A stretch of DNA of 23,041 nt. Source: an uncultured Atopobiaceae bacterium. GTDB lineage: Bacteria; Actinomycetota; Coriobacteriia; Coriobacteriales; Atopobiaceae. Positions 9,401 to 13,925 of this stretch are shown piece by piece; within the stretch, counting starts at the first letter, position 1, and every line of letters starts with the position of its first letter. Made by a program: the position numbers and the translations under genes. The notes under the pieces were generated by a model, which was not told where the DNA came from, made no database searches, and saw nothing but the letters and a program-made list of their open reading frames with translations. The stretch lies in NCBI GenBank assembly GCA_944321005.1, contig CALUJT010000006.1, positions 1 through 23,041 of the forward strand. Direction: 5' to 3'.

Positions 9401-10140
9401 CCACCACGAGCACGGGGGCCGTGGGCACGGTGCCGGTGGGCGACGTTGCCGCGGTGCTCTTCCGCAACTACCGCCATTACAGCCCGACGCCCACCACGTC
9501 CGTGAGCGGCACCAAGACCTGGGTCGACGACGGCAACGCCGAGGGCACCAGGCCCGGCTCCCTCACGCTGAGGCTCTACCGCAGCGTGGAGGGCGGCGAG
9601 GAGGAGCTCGTTCACGCCACGCCCACGTGGACCAAGAGCGGCGACGTGTGGTCCTACGTCTACACCGGGCTCCTCAAGAACAACGAGGCCGGTCTTCCCT
9701 ACATCTACCGCGTGGAGGAGGTCGTGCCGGAGGGCTATGAGGTCTCCTACAGCGGCAACAACATAACCAACACGCTCGTTGACGAGGAGGACCCGGACGA
9801 GCCCGACGATCCCGATGACCCGGATGAGCCCACGGACCCGGACGATCCCGACGAGCCTCAGGATCCGGACGAGCCCACGGATCCGGACGAGCCGAATGAC
9901 CCGGGCGATCCGGATGAGCCCGAGGAGCCCGGGAAGCCCGAGGAGCCCGGGAAGCCCGAGGAGCCCGGGAAGCCCGAGGAGCCCGGGAAGCCCAACGAGC
10001 CGCAGAAGCCCGGCGCTCCCGAGGTGCCCGACTCCGGTGACCCCACGCCCGTCGCCCTGCCGGCGGTCCTTCTGGCCCTGGGCGTCATCCTCCTGGCAGT
10101 CCGTCGCCTCCTGACAAGGCTGACAAAAGTAACAGGGTAG
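445..10140 (+). CDS. Giant Cna-B repeat surface adhesin with LPXTG-like wall anchor
   Basis: This 3231-residue secreted protein is probably sortase-anchored. Residues 1-34 form a signal peptide (R4, R6, R9, a long Ala/Leu/Val core, ARA cleavage site). Residues 35 to about 660 form an N-terminal region of no family I can name; a Cna-B-like start (VVFWADNNDEEGVRP) appears near residue 395. From about residue 665, Cna-B-like modules follow, starting near 665, 821, 986, 1105, 1260, 1466, 1666, 1808, 1983, 2139, 2308, 2451, 2557, 2681, 2783 and 3017. Each has a first-strand Lys-x-Trp (for example GTKTW), a central E, and a closing TN motif, the residues expected for intramolecular isopeptide bonds. 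Residues 2887-3016 look like a pilin-type domain. A Pro/Asp/Glu stalk (3115-3193), VPDSGD (3194-3199), a hydrophobic helix and an Arg-rich tail end the protein. ATG 445 or ATG 451 could be the start; aaagg at 436-440 suits the second slightly better. No sortase gene lies in the window. Confidence 0.93.
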   Translation: MAMRSRIVRGLAGAAAVLLALVVAGVAAGVPARAEGQGPISVMGIPQVQTEDGTRSAELSVSFEETAEEVAAALVEVSFDENEAAALDLDGQRVSVADLGGEKDEGDAGGTEGAQGIPDAVLVKNSDGSAVLRLLVEKNQGPQNRTLTFYATDSDVRIDVNHKHVLAKTYTTSGEQPDLTRDALLDASDDSVTMPTMEGFGLIAFTVYKELPAELIVTAPKEAVAIDDENPDVDFKIDIQKFNGEEERSYTVDIALPEALMLPEGELALRDDGKTITCGNTRIVSLGLVEGVTASDVVRTESGLSLTLSVQSSNPAPVDAEYHQLSLTVSGAALVRTPDAITDAEMTLSVTPPDEDAEPVTATATISAAEADAPGEDGWDVKPVDGETTTLTQVVFWADNNDEEGVRPTLGWGKGQLAPRLFFTIDGVRRELTPETCEQFGMTMPENKSTDGQVSLVLPSKIHEVDGSDNENPGSVKDVTWSIEPPAESAIPDTYSFVNVTDANKESYPSVVGRTGWYFMLREDFTLTLDVRQGLADPLSKENVRGLLGNFQFEWTYGGTMESEMLGNLLTNSNAELSYEGGKVTVTGLWKYNVDGTPITYRIMEAPEGEDAPADGRLDGSVEAATLDEDDWYQIHYVNNDVPNYGDRTDAVYNGGTLRLVRQGETTYSATKVWMDPHKQGYEGDGRPTSSFTLYRYRNGQSYTTATPVPDVTATLEWVEPVNEETLGHWEVVIEDGEGNVAQLPEYDTQDGYRYIYVVRETLSGNNAGEYEQFFGEINVDADGNVTETPDDLKEEWGIDQREEGNDFLYSGDTLTNRRENMVPVAAQKVWKAASAQDSLEDLVVELELQCSEKYSDNSRVWENVTDDQGEQVKGYIFDFYAEKRDDTLADMPSMPKYRAKADGTMVELEYRWIETAVWSGITANTTQEVRDEIAQDKGVKHEVSYSDSDNDKNKGTVTIGSYTYAVSNDRPGINSSRATNTLVDTLSYTVTKTWNSESMKKHLVTIQIFQALTGEDFDLGEDPYVTFTMNENGVLQSEDKHTPEGVTVDQGANDSWTAVVNNLPRYNEEGRAYEYLLLEKNGFPVYETSVDEDGNYTTNVINGEGGKAISFLARKIWLDESDVQHREPVTFTVHNRATNEPLKHVNGGLFKYTLGDEKNPGWYLVIRIDVNDIDQGDLSEGDEGYVDSVDDIYLVETAVGEKWQDISEYTDYDKLYGEDPAIIVGTATHHRYQVSYDFLAEGSAGGIEGTFTISNRRLGNINLTVNKTWVDGSGTVVGNQSLTPAQQIAQELKNVYRTEGIVLALAFRLELVDENAGEITYTGPFSDEDTVTLDGGAPAPICGEDGETPASSEQIIIGLEKGDDGSLTDVIRDSAYFFGLPKYDQSGNTVSYTVREVWLKVEGKGDSRKVTEVSTEELKGYSSDLYDLWTDYVAESELIYMPNVGDKYHSLDEQTLNVTNRRAGTKTVVWTKQWVDEYTQASNLRPDLYLDVYRVVHVPAGEDDKGDRLYKRQIQKVNSSVTWDMADTNRWTATLSNVAKYDSYGYEIFYYAVERTVMSAGDYDYQAAQYSLGSDNTSKNLGTRDEPANDATILSATPEGDVGDRGAYDLLVLGTSGEDDTVESVEWANSADQPQGIGTFGSTSSYPKYALVEGGTFTNELDEDYTIEGVKYWNSLPNNWPVERLPKVKFEVYRTPTGEKLADDADSVATLTIDSSQWADLKSGDRYRYLIEYTGDNTLSVENGVLVCRGKEGETLLPRYDDNGALYQYSVKEVIDWTGTDFNDNDDEVIFKTASNDFTFTNTYSPTTGSIAVKKFLHLPMDEKGEPEAYPAVTFELTRERKKANGSGYENDPAFAKQTKVLTSEQVEKLWNKDETTTAAVNGGVNEDEGYVYGMLVFDDLPLYAPDGFEYKYVIWERTDYLQGYTATYAEGDANSPDDVTTEYDSETGVTELTPSVIADGAVVAPTLTFKDQQPNDPGTHKGTWTATKTWEDFDFDFRPTTGEFAKLLIIERYAPAQGGIGGEGAIYPMDITEWFDIEVTGDGDGDSWTITVTPKQNTVLEKYAPNGAEWRYRLREPLTDGKDGATLGRLELDSSNPKADKNNVYTPDQSDGIWPTEIGSEVTTGSFGELTNSTHSKVDYKKVWKDAEGNAITEDFLGTELKVTFQLQVREKRGKNFTSWENAGENEIVKAAMDEKWSDTVELTDRVNAGDDAWSGFFDGLPGVAGEADATTGHKSYVFLLYRVVETSVKYGDVTQGITYDTKNDSGLGNEFDYIVSANTGLVSSASFVRTNNLSTSTNTLATTSVSVTKVWDDGGNQYSTRSGADGPWTWRAWFVLQRTSGQVTEDSQWQNVAVFDDLYGKNGERASSDDGRWSATISGLPTVDANNEPYTYRVRELEYKADGYSSVNDVEDADIVTDVYDKDGYSYSTTYASEDNSWTVTNSLGDQAVEAVKVWKTGKENAPVASVDFELEYSTDGGISFEDVPFVSQATRTASEQNNWKVSWTGLPTTIEGESVTYRVVEKTGTGWVQLGSPTTVANGNTTTWTFTNTISTSFSAEKKWNPFVANGSYPEATFRLYRVTDVTKVGSTTEGEAVGSSVTLDGAVDGTETAAWKTTFSNLPKYDASDNLYHYYVLELDASGNPVPQDGVLELGNSHYIVGYVHQDSGTVVTNTVAASTVAGTKTWLDDGNSDGKRPGSLTLTLERRPEDSGDDAWVTVNAEPRWWNTDTDTDSWSYSYDDLPLYDPDGKQYEYRVTETVPEGYKLKEQDNFYFTNVRAGTVTVNGTKTWAEGTRAQRPKYIDLKLERSTDGKTWSEVTDGALTWDKSGNPWSFSFSNLEQFDDRGVRYQYRVTEDGVPDGYEVLDSANTDSTKSYNITNYQLGGITIEKEVAGNLGERNRDFTFTVKLSGTSYAGTKADAVNGEYDATFTDADGVTTQDTVAFTNGVSEELRLADGESVSITGLPAGLGYEVTETEANENGYTTTSTGAVGTVPVGDVAAVLFRNYRHYSPTPTTSVSGTKTWVDDGNAEGTRPGSLTLRLYRSVEGGEEELVHATPTWTKSGDVWSYVYTGLLKNNEAGLPYIYRVEEVVPEGYEVSYSGNNITNTLVDEEDPDEPDDPDDPDEPTDPDDPDEPQDPDEPTDPDEPNDPGDPDEPEEPGKPEEPGKPEEPGKPEEPGKPNEPQKPGAPEVPDSGDPTPVALPAVLLALGVILLAVRRLLTRLTKVTG
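2437..9786 (+). repeat. Array of Cna-B-type modules in the adhesin gene
   Basis: About 16 Cna-B-like units plus one pilin-type unit (9103-9486) follow each other in frame. Units are degenerate, about 300-600 bases each, so this is an ancient protein-level repeat, not a DNA tandem repeat. The last units are most alike: GTKTWLDDGN at about 8494, GTKTWAEG at about 8809 and GTKTWVDDGN at about 9508, two of them followed by RPGSLTL. Module borders were set by eye from the K-x-W start and TN end motifs and are accurate only to about 10-20 residues. Confidence 0.8.
9787..10020 (+). repeat. Pro/Asp/Glu-rich wall-spanning stalk with EEPGKP tandem repeat
   Basis: Low-complexity coding sequence for DPDEP/DDPDEP-like units, followed by four exact 18-base units encoding EEPGKP at 9922-9939, 9940-9957, 9958-9975 and 9976-9993. 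Such stalks lift the folded modules of sortase-anchored proteins through peptidoglycan. The unit length is a multiple of three, so slippage would change stalk length without a frameshift. Confidence 0.9.
10024..10137 (+). other. Cell-wall sorting signal (VPDSGD, TM helix, Arg tail)
   Basis: The codons for VPDSGD (10024-10041) sit where LPXTG would be. They are followed by a hydrophobic stretch (VALPAVLLALGVILLAV) and a basic tail with RR and R. The order and spacing match sortase substrates; the pentapeptide differs from LPXTG at position 1 (V for L) and position 4 (S for T). Confidence 0.85.
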
Positions 10141-10151
10141 TTTGTCACGTC
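10121..10151 (+). repeat. REP-like 31-bp element, copy R1
   Basis: Begins TGACAAA and ends TTTGTCACGTC, with inverted arms TGACAAA (10121-10127) and TTTGTCA (10141-10147). It matches R2 at 28 of 31 positions and the reverse complement of R3 at 28 of 31. It overlaps the end of the adhesin gene: the stop codon 10138-10140 lies inside it. Confidence 0.8.
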
Positions 10152-10160
10152 GCGCAACCG

Positions 10161-10202
10161 GGCCCCGATCGTCCTTCCTCCTGGAGGCGGCCGGGGCCTT
10201 TT
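10161..10202 (+). terminator. Rho-independent terminator of the adhesin gene
   Basis: Stem GGCCCCG (10161-10167) pairs with CGGGGCC (10192-10198), followed directly by TTTT (10199-10202). The loop carries a second small hairpin (CCTCC/GGAGG). It starts 20 bases after the adhesin stop codon. Confidence 0.85.
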
Positions 10203-10255
10203 CCGTGCGTCGGGAGCGGGCTCTCTGCGCGAGGTTCTTCTCGGCGTGGCTCAAT

Positions 10256-10323
10256 CAATGAGAAAGAGCTTCTGCCAACAATTTGGTCGAATCTGGGCCA
10301 AATGTTGGCAGAAGCTCTTATTG
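10256..10323. repeat. Long snap-back inverted repeat
   Basis: The left arm 10264-10286 (begins AAGAGCTTCTGCCAACA) and the right arm 10298-10319 (ends TGTTGGCAGAAGCTCTT) are complementary over 22 bp with one single-base bulge, around an 11-base loop. Outer CAAT (10256-10259) and ATTG (10320-10323) can also pair, leaving a 4-base bulge on the left. No T-run follows on either strand, so it does not look like a simple terminator. Possible natures are a mobile palindromic element, a structured RNA or a recombination site. Confidence 0.85.
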
Positions 10324-10345
10324 GGTGCCCGCGGACGGTCTGTGT

Positions 10346-10376
10346 TGACAATAGTGACAGGGCAGTTTGTCACGTC
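10346..10376 (+). repeat. REP-like 31-bp element, copy R2
   Basis: Same orientation as R1 and identical to it at 28 of 31 positions; ends with CAGTTTGTCACGTC. It lies 22 bases after the snap-back inverted repeat. Confidence 0.8.
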
Positions 10377-10482
10377 TGCCCGCGTGGGCTGCGAGTCGAG
10401 CGCGTTGCCTCGCGGAGGGGCTGAGGGACTCACGGGCTTTGATGCGGGCTCAGGCCCCCAGGCCCAGTGTCCTCTCGGGCTC

Positions 10483-10803
10483 CTACGGCTCCTCTCCCGG
10501 CGCCTGCTCGCCGTTTCTGTCCAGGCTGTGCGTGGGGACGAACCAGCGCCCCCGCTCCCAGAAGAGCCGGCGTCTTGCGTGGAGCCTGAGCTCGATGTCC
10601 CAGCACATGATCACCGTGCCGTACTCCCAGCGGCCGAGGACGCGCGTGAGCGTGCTCGCGACGATGGGATAGCGCCGTCCGTCCGACCAGGTAATCTCGA
10701 GGGGGCGGGCGTGGCCGTCCGCCTCGGTCACCGACCTCACGCAGACGTACGTGCGCGCGTCGTAGCCAGGCACGCCGCTGGTGCCGCCGAGCAGCTTTGG
10801 CAT
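10483..10803 (-). CDS. Small conserved-looking hypothetical protein
   Basis: A 106-residue protein that I cannot assign to a family. ATG at 10803 is preceded on the minus strand by GGGGGACGAC, a fair ribosome-binding site. The middle looks like a folded beta-rich protein rather than a random frame: VTEADGHARPLEITWSDG, then RRYPIVASTLTRVLGRWE, then DIELRLHARRRLFWERGRWF, with several Trp and Arg. It resembles the small actinobacterial 'W-x-G-R-x-Y' hypothetical proteins in style, from memory only. No signal peptide or membrane segment. It sits alone among REP-like repeats that face each other across it. An overlapping frame (10430-10867) was judged a shadow. Confidence 0.55.
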   Translation of the reverse strand: MPKLLGGTSGVPGYDARTYVCVRSVTEADGHARPLEITWSDGRRYPIVASTLTRVLGRWEYGTVIMCWDIELRLHARRRLFWERGRWFVPTHSLDRNGEQAPGEEP

Positions 10804-10890
10804 GTCGTCCCCCGTCCCGCGTGGTTGCGAACCTGTGTTCGATAATATTCGGGGGACCGGACAACAATCGAGGCGTTGGCCGTCAGGGCG

Positions 10891-10921
10891 GACGTGACAA
10901 ATTACCCTGTCCCTTTTGTCA
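10891..10921 (-). repeat. REP-like 31-bp element, copy R3 (inverted)
   Basis: Reads GACGTGACAAATTACCCTGT at its left end and CCCTTTTGTCA at its right end. The reverse complement matches R1 at 28 of 31 and R2 at 27 of 31 positions. Arms GTGACAAA and TTTGTCAC are exact. Confidence 0.85.
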
Positions 10922-10932
10922 CATCAGGGCAA

Positions 10933-10963
10933 GGCGTGACAAACAACCCTGTCCCCTTTGTCA
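10933..10963 (-). repeat. REP-like 31-bp element, copy R4 (inverted)
   Basis: Starts GGCGTGACAAACAACCCTGT and ends CCCCTTTGTCA. It differs from R5 at one position and lies 42 bases after R3 in the same orientation. Confidence 0.85.
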
Positions 10964-10972
10964 CAAGGGCAA

Positions 10973-11003
10973 GGCGTGACAAACAACCCTGTCCCTTTTG
11001 TCA
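10973..11003 (-). repeat. REP-like 31-bp element, copy R5 (inverted)
   Basis: Starts GGCGTGACAAACAACCCTGT and ends CCCTTTTGTCA, 40 bases after R4. R4 and R5 also share the flank GGGCAAGGC, so they look like a recent tandem duplication of a 40-base unit. R5 abuts the hairpin at 11007-11037. Confidence 0.85.
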
Positions 11004-11006
11004 CGT

Positions 11007-11037
11007 CGGCCGAGCCCGGGGGGACTGGGCTCGGCCG
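11007..11037 (-). terminator. Terminator-like hairpin after the glycolytic-type operon
   Basis: A perfect 11-bp stem: CGGCCGAGCCC (11007-11017) pairs with GGGCTCGGCCG (11027-11037) around a 9-base loop. It lies 32 bases past the stop of the last operon gene. No T-run follows on either strand, so termination is likely but its mechanism is unclear. Confidence 0.6.
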
Positions 11038-11069
11038 GCAAACGGAAGGGGGGCGCCGATGCTTGTGCG

Positions 11070-12356
11070 CTACTTGCCGAGGGTCTCGAACATGAGCTGC
11101 TTGTAGGCCTCGACGCCGGGCTGGTCGAAGGGGTTGACATCCAGGAGCTCGGCGGAGAGATAGCAGGAGAACATGAAGAAGTAGAAGAGCCGCCCCAGGT
11201 GCTCCTCGTCCACGCGTTCGATCTCGATGGTGGGGCAGGGGAGCGTGCGCGCGTGCGCGGCGCGCGAGGCGGAGAAGCTCGCCTTGTTGACGTCCCAGAA
11301 GTCGACGCCGTCGAGGTAGCCGAAGCGGTCGTCTATGTCCTGCCCGCCCAGGACGAGCGAGTCTCCCTTACCGGGCTCGAGCACGTCGAGGAAGGTCTCC
11401 ATGATCTGGGGCGTGCCGTCCTGGACGTACTGGCCCAGGCTGTGGAGCTCCTCGGAGTACTCTGCGGAGGCTGGGAAGAGCCCGCGCCCGTCCTTGCCCT
11501 CGCTCTCGCCGAAGAGCTGCTCGTACCACTTGGAGAACCAGCGGAAGCGAGGCTCGAAGAAGCTCAGGAGCTCCACGCGCAGCCCCGCGTCCCAGGCAAG
11601 CCGTCGCGTGAGCGCGTAGCGCCAGGCGGGGTTCTCCGTCGGGTCGGCGAAGGCGTCGCGCATCCGCGCCTCCTCGTCACGGGCGCCGGCCACGAGGGCG
11701 CGGACGTCCACCCCGGCAAAGGCGAGCGGAAGCAGGTGGACCTCGGTGAGCGCGGTGTAGCGGCCGCCCACAGGCTCGGGGAAGGTCGTGAACTCGTAGC
11801 CGTGCGCGCGGCAGAGGTCCTCGAGGTGGGAGCCGGGCGTGCCGCAGCAGACGACGCGCGACGCCGCGTCCTTCTCGCCGTGGCGCGCGACGAGCCACTG
11901 GCGCAGCAGCCTGAAGGAGGAGCCGGGCTCCAGGGTCTCGAAGTTCTTGGCCACGCAGTCGATGACGATCTCGTGGCCCTCGAGGTCCTCCAGAACGCGC
12001 CGCAGCTCGAAGGCGGAGAGCGTGTTGCCGGCGTAGGTCACGCGGTGCGCGCCGTCGAGCGAGCCTTCTCGCGCGCCGAGGGCGCAGAGCGCCGCGCGCG
12101 CGGCGTTGTTGGAGCCTCCCACGCCAATGAGGACGAAGGTGCCCGCGCGCTCGCGCAGGCGCGCCGCGAGGGCCTCGACCTGCGCGATCTTCTCGTCAGA
12201 CGCCCAGTCGTCCACGTGGAGCCAGCCGAGGGAGCCCGAATGGCAAGCCTCGCCCGCCTGGCAGCGCGCGAGCACGCCCGCATGGGCGGAAGAGGCCCGG
12301 GTGACCTCCTCGGAGGTCACCCGGGCGCCCAGGTATGTCTCGTTCAGCCGAAGCAT
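11070..12356 (-). CDS. pgi: Glucose-6-phosphate isomerase family protein
   Basis: Interconverts aldose- and ketose-6-phosphate (glucose-6-P to fructose-6-P in the family) in the cytoplasm. The 428-residue protein carries the family signatures: GVGGSNNAARA (residues 78-88, usually GIGGSYLGARA), EPVGGRYTALTEVHLLPLA, QLFGESEGKDGRGLFPAS, HSLGQYVQDG and the C-terminal NPFDQPGVEAYK with the conserved lysine. Length is close to the bacterial form (about 450). The sugar-phosphate loop NNA in place of the usual YLG marks it as somewhat divergent. It is the last gene of the minus-strand operon; its ATG lies 9 bases after the LarA-like stop with no clear Shine-Dalgarno, which suggests translational coupling. 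Whether it acts on glucose-6-P or another hexose-6-P cannot be decided here. Confidence 0.9.
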   Translation of the reverse strand: MLRLNETYLGARVTSEEVTRASSAHAGVLARCQAGEACHSGSLGWLHVDDWASDEKIAQVEALAARLRERAGTFVLIGVGGSNNAARAALCALGAREGSLDGAHRVTYAGNTLSAFELRRVLEDLEGHEIVIDCVAKNFETLEPGSSFRLLRQWLVARHGEKDAASRVVCCGTPGSHLEDLCRAHGYEFTTFPEPVGGRYTALTEVHLLPLAFAGVDVRALVAGARDEEARMRDAFADPTENPAWRYALTRRLAWDAGLRVELLSFFEPRFRWFSKWYEQLFGESEGKDGRGLFPASAEYSEELHSLGQYVQDGTPQIMETFLDVLEPGKGDSLVLGGQDIDDRFGYLDGVDFWDVNKASFSASRAAHARTLPCPTIEIERVDEEHLGRLFYFFMFSCYLSAELLDVNPFDQPGVEAYKQLMFETLGK

Positions 12357-12365
12357 CTCTGGTCG

Positions 12366-13862
12366 CTAACAGCCGCAGGGGTGCGCGGGCGCGTCGTCGC
12401 GGAAGTGGCTGTTCTGGGACGGGTCCTTCATGCAGAGGTGCGGCACGGCGCGGTTGTAGGCGTGCGGCAGGGCCAGGATGTTGGGGTTGCCGTCCGTGAA
12501 CTTGCGCGTGGCGTCAGCGATGGCCTCCTCGAAGGTCGGGCGGGTCTTGAGGCCCATGGTGCGGGCGATGCCGGGCTTCTGCGCGCCCACGATGTAGGTG
12601 GCGCTGAGGTACTTCTCGGCAAGGTTGCCGCAGGTCATCATGCTGAAGCCGTGGAACGGGTGGAAGGCGTTGGCAAAGCGGTACTTGCGGATGTACTCCT
12701 CGTTGGTGGCGAAGTACTCGCCGTACTTGATCATCTCGTCCAGGGTGTTCATCTTGTCGGACTGCCAGAGCTCCCACTGCTCGCGCAGGTAGGGCCAGCG
12801 CTCGTCGTGGAACCAGCCGTTGCAGTAGCTGGCGATGACAAAGACGCAGTGGTCGGAGAGGATGCGCTTGTGGCGGATGACCTGGGCGGAGACGGCCTGC
12901 ATCATCTGGATGGGGTTGGTGCCCATGCCGTCGCCGTAGTGGAAGTTGGTGGGCATGCCCATGACCACGATGTCGTACTTCTTCTCGGCCCAGTGCACGT
13001 AGGTGCGCTTGTCGGCGAGCTTCCAGGAGACGGGCTGCATCTCGGCCGCATAGCCGGAGAAGATCGCGATCTGGCGGCTCCAGGTGTCGAGCACGGCGTC
13101 GCAGCAGAAGAACTTCTTGCCCATCTTCTCTTCCATGAACATGCCCTGCTGGTCGAACTTGTCGCGCATGAGGGAGGAGGTGGAGACGGGGACGAAGTCC
13201 GGGCGGCTCATGACGCGCGGCACGTGGTGCGCGCTGATGGAGCGCCAGTGGGTGATGCCGGTGGCGCAGTGCTTGTAGCCGCCGGAGTAGCCGCCGTAGG
13301 GGTTGCCCTGCGTGTGGCCGATGAGGATGGCGATGTCCGCGTCGTAGACGTACTTGTTCATGATGACGTGGTCGCCCTGCGGCGTGAAGCCGAGGTCGAC
13401 GAGGTGGTCGTAGTCCTCGGAGTCGTGGGACGTGATCTGGCCCGTGCCCTCGAACTCGTTGTAGAGGTCCTCGCCCAGGATGAGCTTGGCCTCGGCCGTG
13501 GAGGTGCGGGGGTGCAGGCCGTTGGAGAAGAGGAGAAGGACGTCGTCGTGGGAGACGCCGTTGGCGAAGAGCTCGTCGAGGCAGGCGCGGATGGCAACCT
13601 TGCGGTGGGAGGTGGGCTGCGTGCCGCCCTTCACGATGTCGGGGATGACGATGACGACCTTGGCGCCGGGGCGCGCGAGGTCGGCCAGCGGCTCCATGCC
13701 GATGGGGTTGCGGATGCTCTCGAGCGTGGCGTTGTAGAGGCTGTCCCAGTCCTGCGGCAGGCACTCGGGGTCCTTGACGGTCTCGCCGGTGACGAAGACG
13801 TCGGTAGTGTCGGGCAGCTCGGCTCCCATCATGCCGGTGCCCCACTCGAAATCAAGATGCAT
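12366..13862 (-). CDS. LarA-like (lactate racemase/DUF2088) epimerase
   Basis: The 498-residue protein resembles LarA, the nickel-pincer-nucleotide racemase family, whose members racemise or epimerise 2-hydroxy acids (lactate, malate, gluconate). Visible motifs: IPDIVKGG (residues 73-80, where LarA has D-x-T-R), GLHPRT (115-120, His near LarA H108), and YGGYSGGYKH (189-198), in which K197 fits the cofactor-linking K184. H213 lies 16 residues later, as H200 does in LarA. The position matching H174 is N187. It is longer than LarA (about 424) and ends Cys-rich (HPCGC). The start was set at 13862, behind AAAGGAAACGTC, not at the upstream in-frame start 13898, which falls inside a palindrome. It is embedded between triosephosphate isomerase and glucose-6-phosphate isomerase genes, which suggests a role in sugar or aldonate entry. 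No larB, larC or larE is in the window. Confidence 0.8.
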   Translation of the reverse strand: MHLDFEWGTGMMGAELPDTTDVFVTGETVKDPECLPQDWDSLYNATLESIRNPIGMEPLADLARPGAKVVIVIPDIVKGGTQPTSHRKVAIRACLDELFANGVSHDDVLLLFSNGLHPRTSTAEAKLILGEDLYNEFEGTGQITSHDSEDYDHLVDLGFTPQGDHVIMNKYVYDADIAILIGHTQGNPYGGYSGGYKHCATGITHWRSISAHHVPRVMSRPDFVPVSTSSLMRDKFDQQGMFMEEKMGKKFFCCDAVLDTWSRQIAIFSGYAAEMQPVSWKLADKRTYVHWAEKKYDIVVMGMPTNFHYGDGMGTNPIQMMQAVSAQVIRHKRILSDHCVFVIASYCNGWFHDERWPYLREQWELWQSDKMNTLDEMIKYGEYFATNEEYIRKYRFANAFHPFHGFSMMTCGNLAEKYLSATYIVGAQKPGIARTMGLKTRPTFEEAIADATRKFTDGNPNILALPHAYNRAVPHLCMKDPSQNSHFRDDAPAHPCGC

Positions 13863-13889
13863 GACGTTTCCTTTCTGTGGGTGGGAAAG

Positions 13890-13920
13890 CCTTGACAAAG
13901 GGACTGTCCCCTTGTCAAGG
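13890..13920. repeat. Near-perfect 31-bp palindrome R6 between tpi and LarA-like gene
   Basis: Starts CCTTGACAAAGGGAC and ends GTCCCCTTGTCAAGG; 14 of 15 base pairs match around a single central T. It shares TGACAAA and CTGTCCC with the REP-like copies R1-R5 and is probably a related family. In the transcript it forms a strong hairpin in the 63-base gap between two operon genes, where it could attenuate or protect the mRNA. Confidence 0.85.
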
Positions 13921-13925
13921 TCGCC

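Noticed and set aside
10234..10248. GTTCTTCTCGGCGTG repeated exactly at 18589-18603
   Set aside because: A 15-base match in a 23-kb window searched against itself is expected about once by chance, and the flanks do not agree.
10430..10867. Alternative minus-strand frame over the small hypothetical gene
   Set aside because: Low-complexity Arg/Ala/His text; the 10483-10803 frame has a better ribosome site and a protein-like sequence.
10891..11003. R3-R5 as a short CRISPR array
   Set aside because: Spacing between copies is only about 10 bases, spacers are not distinct, and the same element occurs elsewhere in the other orientation; no cas gene is present.
10998..13895. Open plus-strand frame of 965 codons
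   Set aside because: Antisense to the glucose-6-phosphate isomerase and LarA-like genes, both with clear family motifs; its Val/Ala/Glu/His-rich text is typical of a shadow.
13863..13898. Upstream start at 13898 for the LarA-like gene
   Set aside because: It would add 12 residues encoded partly by the R6 palindrome; ATG 13862 has a good ribosome site.
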